DNA from: Pinguiococcus pyrenoidosus
Lineage: Eukaryota; Sar; Pinguiophyceae; Pinguiochrysidales; Pinguiochrysidaceae
Reading direction: 5' to 3'
Assembly (NCBI GenBank): GCA_019677205.1
Contig: JAAMXY010000314.1
Coordinates: 1 to 15,934 of the forward strand
Length of the DNA: 15,934 nt
The number at the start of each line of letters is the position of its first letter. Position 1 is the first letter of the stretch. The notes beneath the pieces were generated by a model, which was not told where the DNA came from, ran no database searches, and worked only from the letters and a program-made list of their open reading frames with translations. The position numbers were made by a program, and so were the translations under genes. Below, in pieces: positions 1 through 8,511 of the stretch.

Positions 1-68
1 GCGGACTCCTGCCCCGAGGGCAGCGGGCGGCAGCGCACGCACACGTGCACCTTCTCCGTCTCGGACAT
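1..68 (-). CDS. Kinesin motor protein, N-terminus only (cut by window edge)
   Basis: Reading the minus strand from an ATG whose first base is 68 gives 22 complete codons before the edge. They include VHVCVRCRPLP preceded by a short acidic/basic leader (MSETEK). This matches the first beta strand of the kinesin motor domain (V-x-V-x-V-R-x-R-P-L), which begins within about ten residues of the N-terminus in many kinesins; a VRCRP version is common in kinesin-2 and related families. The product would be a microtubule-based ATPase motor, but the P-loop and switch motifs lie outside the window, so the subfamily cannot be told. It is divergent from the RING gene, sharing the 69-657 spacer. The call rests on one motif only; the start is well placed for the family. 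Confidence 0.65.
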   Translation of the reverse strand, partial: MSETEKVHVCVRCRPLPSGQES

Positions 69-657
69 GCTGGCCACACGAGGGGCGCAGGCGTTGAGGG
101 GAATGGGGGGTCAAGGGAGGTGACTGAGGTGGAAGAGACGGAAAATGGCGCGAGAATACAACTGTGGAAGCAACGACTTTTTCGTTAGTAGGAGATTGGG
201 AATTGTATAGGATCATGGCTCCGGGTTTTTAGGAAGTGGATTGAAACTCTCGGTGTCCTGAACTTTGGCGGCTTTCACAGGTTTAAAACATTTCAAGTGC
301 ATTCTGGCAATTTGATTCTGTGGTTCCAACGCATTGATTGGCAGAATTCCCGGAGAAGGGTCGATGATTGATCCAGACGCCGCATGGCCAGCTTCTCCCA
401 ATCAGCGCTCAGAAGCTCAAGCTCTTCTAACCCGCAAAGGTACGTCGAGAAAGCTTGCAAGCTTTTCGCGCAGTTTCTGGTCGGGCGACACTCCCGCCAT
501 TTCGAACGCCGACTTCGTAGCTTTCGGTCTTCTCCTCCGCACATCGTGCGTGGCATTTGGGCGTCTGAAACCCTTCCGGTGCGCTGCGCACAGGACAGAG
601 TGCGCAATTGGAGGGCGTTAAGTCGCGCGAGGGCGTTTTCCGTGCGCGCGCAAGTTG
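69..657. promoter_or_regulatory. Divergent spacer between kinesin and RING-H2 genes
   Basis: This 589-bp spacer must hold the 5' UTRs and promoters of both flanking genes. Open frames on either strand here have no recognisable domains and no splice continuity with neighbours. A TTTCGCGC sequence at 464-471 fits the E2F/DP consensus TTTSSCGC. No RNA gene was seen. Confidence 0.5.
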
Positions 658-2159
658 ATGACCTCTTCCGTGGGCTTCGATCTCATACGCATGAGCCAGC
701 AACCGCCGCGCGAAGACGAGCAGATGGACGTCCCGCTCATGGATGACACTGAGACCCGACGAGCGGCTCCAGCGCAGGCGCAACCGGATGCAGAGGCGCC
801 TGCGCCGCCGGAACCTCAAGCAGTGGCACCAGCGGGCGCAGATGGAGGGGCGCAGAACGCCGCTGCACGATTGTACGCGAAGAACTTGGCATCTGGAAGT
901 GTTCCGTCTCAGTTTGGTCACCAATGTGAATTGATCTAGGCGCGTGAATGCGGCGGAAGAAGGCTGGAGGAGAATTCTTACAAGTCGGACGTTGTTGCTC
1001 ATCACCGCGGGGATCTGTTTGCCGCAGATCGCGGCCGGCATTGGGGTCTTGGCTGCGAAATGGGATGATCCACAGGTGAAGCACTGAAATATTGGGTCTT
1101 CATCTGACACCAAGAGTTTCTGTATCAGCTGAGGATTCTTTGTTTGGGCGGGGGCGCCAGGCGTGTGACTATGAGCATCGGATGAAGTGGAGATGGTGGG
1201 CGCTGGTGTCGATCGTGCGCATGGCAGCTTTCCTCTTCGCGCTGGCGCTGGACCATCTGCTCGTGGAGGAGCAGAGCAATGCTGTGCGGGATCTGGTGCT
1301 GCAGTACGGAGAGGGGTTTTTGTACCGGCTGCACGAGAAGCTTCTCAAGGCGAAGCACCTCATCGATGTGATGGGCCTGCTGTGGTTCATCATGGGCAAT
1401 CTCTGGGTACTCTCGGACGAAGACGAGTGCCCGAACCAGGGCCAATCCGCGTTGTACATCCTCTGCGTCGTCTTCATCGTCATCTACTACATTCAGATCT
1501 GCTTGCCCTGTGCCGTGGCGGTGGCGGCCATCCCCGTGCTCTGCTTCTGCCTCCCTTGTCTTCTGCGAGTGATGGTGCGCATGCAAGAGGCCGAGCCCAG
1601 GCAAGCTCTGGGTGCAGATGACGACGCCATCAATCGGTAAGGCTCACGAAAGTGCGAGCACCTGTCGCAAGTCGCAACGAGGCTCACGCGCGTCCGGAAC
1701 GGCTTCTCTAGAATACCAACTCAGAAGTTCAGCAGTTCCGCAACGGAATCCGAGGAGGACAGCACGTGTGCAATCTGCCTCACGGATTACGAAGATGGGG
1801 ACACGCTTAGGGTCCTTACGTGTGGCCATCGCTTCCATCAAGAGTGCTTGGATCAGTGGCTGAGGTAGGCATCGCATCGAAGAAGGAGCAGCTCCAAATA
1901 ATCGACGCCTGACACGATGCCTGCTCCTCTTGTCTGCGACAGGCTGAATGGATCGTGCCCGAACTGCCGGGCAAAGATCGATGGAGTGGCAGACCCGACT
2001 GCAGAGAATGAAACGGAGCCTCTGAGACGAGCAAGAAGCCGGAATGAAGAGTACGGTGCGGTCCCGACGGACGAGTTGGGTGAATCCGGTGCTGCCGATC
2101 TTGGTCGCGAGAGAGGCACGGCTCGTGCCGGGCGTCGTGTAGGAACGGACCTTGTTTAA
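658..2159 (+). CDS. Multi-span membrane RING-H2 E3 ubiquitin ligase (plant At1g12760-like family)
   Basis: Proposed exons are 658-872, 940-1075, 1161-1636, 1712-1864 and 1943-2159, joined by GT-AG introns of 67-85 bp; the product is 398 residues. Residues 1-80 are hydrophilic and rich in Pro, Ala and Gln. Hydrophobic spans follow at about 89-111, 129-148, 190-210 and 225-260. A classic RING-H2 finger occupies 295-335: C295-x2-C298, C313-x-H315-x2-H318-x2-C321, C332-x2-C335. The [13 protein letters not shown] start of the first span, the paired-Cys fourth span (CFCLPCLL) and the AINRIPTQKF linker before the RING all resemble plant membrane-anchored RING-H2 ligases. It should recruit a ubiquitin E2 at an endomembrane, with the RING cytosolic; the substrate is unknown. 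ATG 658 is the first in-frame ATG after a stop at 619-621; ATG 691 is an alternative. The exon joins keep frame and reconstruct family-conserved sequence, so they are fairly secure. Confidence 0.85.
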
Positions 2160-2671
2160 TATTAGAAACCAGCTCCCTAGCAAAAGTAGCAGGTTCCCGC
2201 GGAGACAGCTTAAGAAGTTTTAGATGCCCGATTCGAGCGGCATCCGAAGAAATGACACTCAGAGTGATAGTAGAATGCAGCACAGAGAAGAAGTTACGGC
2301 AGATGGCGTTGAATTTGTGCTCCGGCCTGTTCCTCCTTACTCCATCTTTTGCACGAAGCTGCCCGAGGCCAAATGGGGGGCCTCCGCCGCTCGGCAGCTG
2401 TCCTGCCCTCGATCAGAGCTTCCACGTTTGCCGAGACCCCGCACAAATCATGCGGAAGCAGAAGGGGCGACGCGGTCGACGCGTCGGAAGAAAGCTCGCA
2501 GACTGCGTCAGGGCGCAACGTTTAGGTGACGCGCTCTTGTGCAATTGGATCGTCGTGGGGCTTTGTCCGCAACCATCTCCGAGGCTTTGAACTTCCATTC
2601 ACGCAGGAGGCCAGGCGAGGCTGCCGAGGGAACCACGAGGGTATGGTATGAACTCTTCTACACCAAGCATC
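2160..2671. other. Convergent spacer between RING and RSH genes
   Basis: This 512-bp interval lies between the stop codons of two converging genes and should contain both 3' UTRs. Several overlapping open frames of 61-112 codons occur, but they show no domain, no consistent coding pattern and low-complexity Arg/Pro composition. I see no repeat or RNA gene. Confidence 0.4.
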
Positions 2672-4747
2672 TCACTTCACCGTATCCTCCTCGTCTGGCA
2701 GAGCCTGCTCCAAGTTTCCAGTGGCCGGTGCCGGAGTCGGTGTCGGTTGCGATCTTGATGCTGACGTGGTCACAACTAGCTCGCCCAGCGCCTTCATCTC
2801 GCCCAGCATCTTCCTTGGGGCCGCTTCCAGGCCGCCCTTGTAGAACCCGTGGGCGGCGTCCCCGCCCTCCGCATGCGCGTGCATCTCGCGAGTGCGGATC
2901 TGAACCTCTATCGGATGATGCAAGAAGTCGCCGGCATCTACGGAAGAAGCTCCGTCGGCGTCGCCCGCGGGCTTCTCCGGCGTGAAAAGCACGGTCGTGT
3001 GCAACGAGCGGTAGCCATTCGGCTTGGGCTCGGCAAGATAGTTCTTGAACCTTCCCGGGACTTCGACCCACAGTGTGATGACTTCGCGGTATATGTCGTA
3101 CAGCAGCTCGGTCTCCGAGTCGACGGGAGCGTTGGGACTGCCGGCAGGTAAGGACGCAACCGCGAGCTCTTGCTTCGAACTCTTGAGTCCCTGCAACGCC
3201 GCGGCCAGCACCAGCGACTCCAGGGCTTTGCTCTTGACGTCCTCGCTCGGTGGTTTCGCCGCAGCGGCCTGTCTCCGCTGCCTGTCGGAAAGTGGCTCCA
3301 CAATGACCCGGAGGCCGATGCCGTCGAGGATGTCATGCACCTGCTTCCCTTGGTTGAAGACCTTCCGGAAGACCGAGGGCAGGTCCTTGATGCGGCCCTG
3401 GACTTCGATCCGATTCGTCCGATTTTGCAGAGCTCGGCATCGCCTCAGGTGGTACAGCAGCAGCGTCTTTGCCAGCGTCGCTACCGCAGCGCCTCGGGTT
3501 TTCGGACCAAAGTGCCGCGCGTGCCAGTTGGACACCTCTATGAACGATTTCGGCGTCATGGTTGCGTAGCTTCGGCACTCGAGCTCTCTCAAGACGCGTT
3601 TTGTGGAAAGCGCAGCTTCGAACTGCACGTCCCTTGAGTTGGCCAAGAGCGCTTGGGTCAGCGGCAGCATGAGCTGCAGGGCCTCCAAGCCCCTCAGCTG
3701 CGCATCCGCCGCGGTCATCAAGGTCGTTTCCAGCTCGGGCTCGTCGTTTGCGCCGGCCCCTCGCTCGCTGCGCGCCTCCGTGACGGTCTTCACGACGGCA
3801 TCGATCTCCTCCGACACGGGGGCTCTTCGCAGCAGATGGAGAAGGTAGGCGGTGTGCAGCAGAATGCCTCGTGCGTCTCTCGAGCGCTGGATGATGGTGG
3901 AGCGCAGGGCGCCGGCGTTCGCGTCGCCCCAGTCCCCGTTCTCCACCGAGTACTGCGGCGCGTACATGCCGGGCACGGAGAAGGACTCGCGCACAATCTG
4001 CGCAGCCACCGGGCCATACCACCTGTCGATGACGTCCATGTCCTCCGCGGCAGGCCCAGCGCTCTCCAAGCCCGGAAGCGTGGACACCGTCTCCCTCGCC
4101 AGCGCGGCAATGACCGTGTCTGGATCGCAGCGCAGGTCCAGCAGGATTTCGACCAGCTCGAGAGCTCGAGCAAGCACCGTCTTGGCCTGCTCCTCTCGAG
4201 ACAGGCCAAAGGGGCTGTCCTCCATCTGCGAGAGGCTCCAGGCGTCGTCGACGTTGCTCCAGTCGATGCTCTGCAGCGACTCCACTTGGAGGACGCGGGC
4301 TCTGCGCCGCTTGGCCATCCAGTCGCTGAACTCCTCCAGCGAGATCCTGCCATCCTCATCGGCGTCGGCGTCCGTGAGGTTGGCCAGGTCCATGTCGACT
4401 TCGGGGGCCAAGGCGTGCAAGGTCAGCATGCCCAGGGCCCTCCGGATGCGCCGCTGCTCCGCCCTGGCCAAGTACTCCAGAGAGCCCTTTCTGGACAGCT
4501 GCGTCCACATGGCGGCCACAAAGGCGGCTCGCTCCCTGGTGGCGTCCCATGGAAACGCCAGAGCAGTGACGTTGGCGTCCGTCGCAGAGGCCTCTTTGAT
4601 CCAGTCCGTCAGTTCCACGAGGCCGCCGCCTCTCTCGGCGCCAGCCAGCCTGCTCCTGCCGCTCGCCCAGCCTGCCTGCCTGCTACATGGCGCTCTGAAG
4701 CCAAGGCACAGCGACAAGCCCAGCAACAGAAGCCAGAGTCGGGGCAT
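2672..4747 (-). CDS. RSH: Plastid-type RelA/SpoT (p)ppGpp synthetase with an N-terminal EF-hand
   Basis: Single exon. The chosen start (4747) gives 691 residues; in-frame ATGs at 4798 and 4822 would add 17 or 25. Numbers below count from 4822. Residues 26-41 form a signal peptide (MPR then LWLLLLGLSLCLG), followed by GFRAP, resembling the +1 Phe bipartite plastid signal of red-lineage complex plastids. A canonical EF-hand loop, DADEDGRISLEE, is at 153-164. An HD-like hydrolase domain (about 214-282) reads DPDTVIAALARET where active enzymes have ...LLHDV, so hydrolysis is probably lost. The synthetase domain (471-668) keeps the nucleotide-binding blocks: GRIKDLPSVFRK, DGIGLR, GRFKNYLAEPKPNGYRSLH and EVQIRTREMHAHAE. 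No TGS or ACT regulatory domain follows. Expected role: transfer of pyrophosphate from ATP to GDP/GTP in the plastid stroma, possibly gated by calcium as in plant CRSH. The EF-hand position, before rather than after the synthetase, is unusual. Confidence 0.9.
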   Translation of the reverse strand: MPRLWLLLLGLSLCLGFRAPCSRQAGWASGRSRLAGAERGGGLVELTDWIKEASATDANVTALAFPWDATRERAAFVAAMWTQLSRKGSLEYLARAEQRRIRRALGMLTLHALAPEVDMDLANLTDADADEDGRISLEEFSDWMAKRRRARVLQVESLQSIDWSNVDDAWSLSQMEDSPFGLSREEQAKTVLARALELVEILLDLRCDPDTVIAALARETVSTLPGLESAGPAAEDMDVIDRWYGPVAAQIVRESFSVPGMYAPQYSVENGDWGDANAGALRSTIIQRSRDARGILLHTAYLLHLLRRAPVSEEIDAVVKTVTEARSERGAGANDEPELETTLMTAADAQLRGLEALQLMLPLTQALLANSRDVQFEAALSTKRVLRELECRSYATMTPKSFIEVSNWHARHFGPKTRGAAVATLAKTLLLYHLRRCRALQNRTNRIEVQGRIKDLPSVFRKVFNQGKQVHDILDGIGLRVIVEPLSDRQRRQAAAAKPPSEDVKSKALESLVLAAALQGLKSSKQELAVASLPAGSPNAPVDSETELLYDIYREVITLWVEVPGRFKNYLAEPKPNGYRSLHTTVLFTPEKPAGDADGASSVDAGDFLHHPIEVQIRTREMHAHAEGGDAAHGFYKGGLEAAPRKMLGEMKALGELVVTTSASRSQPTPTPAPATGNLEQALPDEEDTVK
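4331..4366 (-). other. Canonical EF-hand loop within the RSH gene
   Basis: These 36 bases encode a 12-residue loop, D-A-D-E-D-G-R-I-S-L-E-E, with acidic residues at positions 1, 3, 5 and 12, Gly at 6 and Ile at 8, followed by Phe. All primary calcium ligands of the EF-hand consensus are present. I find no second canonical loop in the protein, so it is either a single hand or paired with a degenerate one. Confidence 0.85.
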
Positions 4748-5647
4748 GTGGGAGGGCCTCTCGCTGAAATTCCGCCAATTAAGCGGAAAAAGGCGCATTT
4801 GGGCCGCGACGGAACATGTCAATCGCCCCCCCCAACGAAAAAAAAGCCTCCAGACCTCTGCTATACGCTTGACTAAAACCCCTGCGGAGCCAGGGCTCTG
4901 AACGGCGCTGCGGGGGCTCTCGAAACACAGACGTCAGTGGCGCTGAAGCAGAAGCGGCGGACGACGCTCGTGTCGCGCCTCGGCCAGACCTCTCCGTGTC
5001 GCGCGTGACAGGCGTCGCAAACGAGAGAACCTCAAAAAAAAAAGAATTCAATGATTGATGGTGACAGCAGACGGAAAGCAGCAGCAGCCTTTTGGACCGT
5101 TGGAGAGCGCTCGATGTGGTGATCGTCCGTGGAGAGCCTGTCTCATGCATCGTGCGTCTCTGCTGCTCTTGCTTCCTCTTTGCGTGGATGCGGGGTTGAG
5201 CGAATGTGGCTGATGGCTGGGCGGCTCAGGCAAGCAACGCTTCGGCCACTCACGCACCAACACGTTTGCTTTTGTTGCATGGCGGCCTTGGCTGAGCCCA
5301 GCCAGAGATGCTGAGCGAGGAAAGGTGATGATGAGGATGATCCGCGGCGCTCTCCTCCGTCTCAGGTCTTTTCCCGTCTTCCGTCCCTGACGCCGCAAGG
5401 ACGCCGCCCATAAATTCCGGCTGAGGACCTTGAGAGACCTAACCCATGAGCTTTCAACCAAAACCCTCGAGTTCCGGAAGCTTCTCAGCCAATCCGCCCT
5501 CCCCATCGTCACCACTATCGAAGCTGCGTAGCAATCCGACCCTCAACGCACCAATCGCAGCAGGCCAGAGGCATCCGTTCCACTTCGCTTCTGAGGCGCT
5601 TTAATCGATTCAGTCAAACGGCGTTTTCGCGCGTTGAAAGCGCCACA
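4748..5647. promoter_or_regulatory. Divergent spacer between RSH and pentaspan genes
   Basis: This 900-bp spacer carries both 5' regions; its first 75 bp could be RSH coding sequence if the ATG at 4822 is used. It has a C8 run and an A8 run at about 4826-4849 and an A9 run at about 5035-5043. TTTCGCGCG at 5625-5633 fits the E2F consensus TTTSGCGCS and lies 15 bp before the pentaspan ATG. A 155-codon open frame on the minus strand (5048-5515) is Arg/Ser/Pro-rich and matches nothing recognisable. No other gene is visible. Confidence 0.45.
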
Positions 5648-7948
5648 ATGTCCGACTCGGACTTTCCCGAGGAGGCGACGCTCTCCGAGGTTCGCTCCTA
5701 TGCCCTGACGCCGCGCGTGCTGCTGTCCACCGCCGGGCTGGGCGTGGGCTTGGGCGTGGCGCTGGGGATTCTCATGACCATGGTGTTGTGCACCATGTGC
5801 TGTATGCACTGGCGAGAGATCAAGATCTTCGGCACGGACGACGACGATGACGACGAAGAGCTGGCGGAGGGACACCTGCCGCGCAGACACAGTCGCTCGG
5901 CCTCGCGCATCGTGCGCTTCATCGCGGACGAAGACCTCCAGAAACTCCTCGAAGAGCGCAAAACCGATCACGATCGCAAGGTGCGCCTCCTACCCGGCTG
6001 GAAACCGCTGCAAGATGACGCGGCAACAGAAGAGGGACGTCCGAAAGCAGCAGAGCTCAGAAATTCCGCTGGAATTGATGCCGCAGGTGCTGTGGTGCAG
6101 TGTCACGCTGTTGGTGCTCACGACGGTCACGGGCGCGATCGCGGTGTATCAGTACGCACTCGACTTCCAGGAGACCGCATTAGAGGTGCGTGACCCAAGT
6201 GTGCGCCAGCCAATGCCAAAAGCGCGCTTTGCGCATGTGTACCAAGCGAGAGAGAGGGAGAGAGAGACATCTGACCGCCGCTTGGCCCCGGGCAGGTGGG
6301 ACTGTCGGACACCGCGAGAGGCGTGTCCGATGTGGCGGCGTTCTTGTGTGAATCGGCGGAGCGGTACGAAGCGGATAGCTCGGAGCGGTTCTGCTCGGAA
6401 GGCAGCGTCGTGGCGGTGATGGAGGAGCTGAATCAGACCGTCGCGGCCAACGTCACCGAGGTCGAGCGACTCGCTCTTGACCTCGACGAGTTCCGGGACC
6501 AAGCGGATGCCGTCTCCGTCCAGGCCGGCAGCGTCTTGCCGAACGTGCAGGCCTACGAAGCGGCGCTGGTTGATGTCGAGAGCAATGAGCCGGCGTGCAA
6601 GGCGGCCCTGGAGGCGAACGACCCGACGTACGACACCGACAACTGCGACCTGTCCGCGTTCTTGGAGGGAAGCTTCTACAGGCAGCGGATTAACGACATC
6701 CAGACGGCCATGGATTCCGTGAATCTCGGGCTCCAGGACATCCGGCAGAGCAACGAGGCCGGGCTCCTCAGCGAGAGCGTGGCACTGGTGATCGCCGACT
6801 ACAACGTCACCACGCAAGAGCTGGTGGACGAGGCGCTGGAGCAGCACCTGCGCACCATCGAGTTCTACGGCGACGTCACGGCCGCGGAAGATGAGAGCAA
6901 CAGCTTCTTCGACCGCTGGAAGTACTACTTCCTCGGCTTCCTCGCCGCGCCAGGCCTCCTGTACGTTCTCGGGTTTCTCTTCGGCTGGCGCTGCAACAGC
7001 CCGCGGCCGTTGTGCCTCCCGATGACGTACAGCTACTTCTCCATCGTGCCGCTGTGCACGATCGCTGGCGTCATGCTCCTCGCCCTGATTATGACGGAGG
7101 ATATCTGCGAGCCGGATGTCCACTTCACGCTCACGGAGAACAGCGTGCAGGACGAGACGTACGTGATCCGCGACACGGTCGTGAACTTGGGCGACGCGGT
7201 GCGACCCTTGGCTCGCTGCCCGGCAGATGACCAGCCGACGGACGCCCGGAGCAACTTTGTCGACATCTTTGGTCTAGACAGCCTGCTGTCGGTGAACGCG
7301 AGCGTGCTGAACCAGACCATCCTTGCCGTGGAAGATATCGGGTTCAGCTTGTTCCGCGAGTCCGCCGAGGCGAATGCGACCACGGCTTCCACCATTATCC
7401 CAGCAGCGAATGACTCGAGCGTCTGTGATAACGCCACTGCCCTCGTCCAGACCGTCCCTGGATGCGCAGCGTTTGCCGCGGCCGTCAGCACCGCAGAGGG
7501 CCTGTCGGACGACATCGCGGTACAGTTTGCGGCCCTGAACGAGTCCTTGGTGGACCTCTCCGACGCCTTGCTGGAGCGATCTCGTGAGCTGGATCCTGAG
7601 AGCACGGCTCTGTTGGGCAACCTGAGCAGCACCGTGCTGCAGGTCGCCAGGGATGCGTGGCGCTGCGGCTTCGTCAGCAGCCGGTATCAGTCGCTCTTCC
7701 TGGGCACATACTGCGAGGACGTCTACGCGACGTTCCAGGGTGTCCCGACCCCGATGCTGTTCCTCTGTTTCGGTTCCTTCCTGGCGTTCATCGTGATGCT
7801 TTGCTTCTTGCCGACTTACATCGGCGACACCGAGTACCGCATCGTGCAGAGAGAGACGCGGAGGAGGCGACGCGACCAGAAGGAGTTCACGAAGGAGTTC
7901 ATGAGTGGCCACCGACAGATGCCTCTGCGCCAGCGCCACCGGCGGTGA
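5648..7948 (+). CDS. Pentaspan membrane protein with two large glycosylatable loops (prominin/tweety-like topology)
   Basis: Proposed exons are 5648-5980, 6030-6185 and 6296-7948 (713 residues); the second exon may instead begin at 6051 or 6054. Five hydrophobic spans are visible at about residues 24-53, 130-152, 372-394, 408-430 and 650-668. Between spans 1 and 2 is a charged stretch with a run of Asp and an Arg/Ser block, likely cytosolic. Spans 2-3 and 4-5 enclose loops of about 220 residues each. All ten N-x-S/T sequons (such as NQT, NVT, NAS, NES) and many Cys fall in these two loops, suggesting they face outward. The C-terminus is short and very basic (RRRRRDQK). This is the layout of prominin and tweety-family proteins, which act in membrane protrusions or as channels/lipid binders. 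I see no sequence signature that settles either family, so the function stays open. Confidence 0.75.
6248..6268 (+). repeat. GA-rich simple repeat in an intron
   Basis: A nearly pure GA tract lies inside the second intron (6186-6295) of the pentaspan gene, between donor GTGCGT and acceptor GGGCAG. It explains part of that intron's greater length and has no coding meaning. Confidence 0.8.
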
Positions 7949-8084
7949 TCCTTGTCCGACAGTCTCCCCTCGTCTTGTCCCATGTGAGATGCTGTGTATC
8001 AGCCGAACCAACTTTAGATGAAGCGAAGAAACGAGAGGGCCTGCTTGCATACAGTACACGCAACGAAAGACTTCCCGCGTTTAT
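7949..8084. other. Short convergent spacer between pentaspan gene and TIM10
   Basis: Only 136 bp separate the two stop codons, so the 3' UTRs of these converging genes almost certainly abut or overlap. No hairpin-type terminator or repeat is evident. Confidence 0.5.
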
Positions 8085-8511
8085 TCATTGACCGCCCATG
8101 GACGCTGCTAGCTGCTGCTGCACCTCCTGCTGCTTCTGGATCTGCTCTGCCTGCCTCTCCATGGTCTTTTGCACATGCTCGCGCGCCTCCATGTACTTGC
8201 CCACTGTAGGAAAGGACGGAACCGCGACGGTCAGTACCAAGTCGCTTCGGCTTTCCTAGCTCGGTACGCACCACAGCGGTCGATGCACGTCATCTCCCCC
8301 ACTTGCAAGTCGCCTTCCTTCGTGGCCAGCACGCATTTGCGGAAGCAGGCCTTGTTCATCCTGAACGAAAGGCCCATATCAGCCAGAGAACTCACGTGGG
8401 AGCGCCGGAGGAACAACTTCACCTGGCGAACATCTCGCTGAGATCGTCCAACTGCGTCTTCGCGAGGTCCAGCTGACTCGGGCCCCCCGGCCCACCTCCG
8501 AACATGTTCAT
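8085..8511 (-). CDS. TIM10: Mitochondrial intermembrane-space chaperone Tim10
   Basis: Three exons on the minus strand: 8511-8423, 8360-8272 and 8203-8085, with GT-AG introns of 62 and 68 bp. They give a 98-residue protein, the usual size for small Tims. The twin CX3C motif is complete: C-F-R-K-C and C-I-D-R-C, the second followed by VGKYMEA. The N-terminus (MNMFGGG, then LDDLSEMFARMNKAC) and the DRCVxKYxE block point to Tim10 rather than Tim8, Tim9 or Tim13. These proteins form a hexamer that carries hydrophobic precursors across the mitochondrial intermembrane space; the Cys pairs form disulfides through the Mia40 pathway. The C-terminus is Gln-rich, unlike common homologues but compatible with a flexible tail. 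A start at ATG 8505 is an alternative. It is divergent from the helicase gene. Confidence 0.85.

Noticed and set aside
2224-2590. Overlapping open frames of about 100 codons between the RING and RSH stops
   Set aside because: Both strands and several frames are open at once with no domain; best read as 3' UTR.
3653-4901. Long plus-strand open frames (349 and 407 codons) opposite the RSH gene
   Set aside because: They are antisense to a gene with clear RelA/SpoT domains, have no recognisable domain, and such shadows are expected in GC-rich coding DNA.
5048-5515. 155-codon minus-strand open frame in the RSH/pentaspan spacer
   Set aside because: Arg/Ser/Pro-rich, no domain, no splice continuity with RSH, and it sits where two promoters are needed.
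5981-6193. Unspliced continuation of pentaspan exon 1
   Set aside because: Reading through gives a low-complexity tail and a stop, while splicing from 5981 recovers a second membrane span in another frame.
6149-7123. 324-codon minus-strand open frame opposite the pentaspan gene
   Set aside because: It crosses an intron of the real gene, is His/Arg/Val-rich with no domain, and is explained by antisense codon bias.
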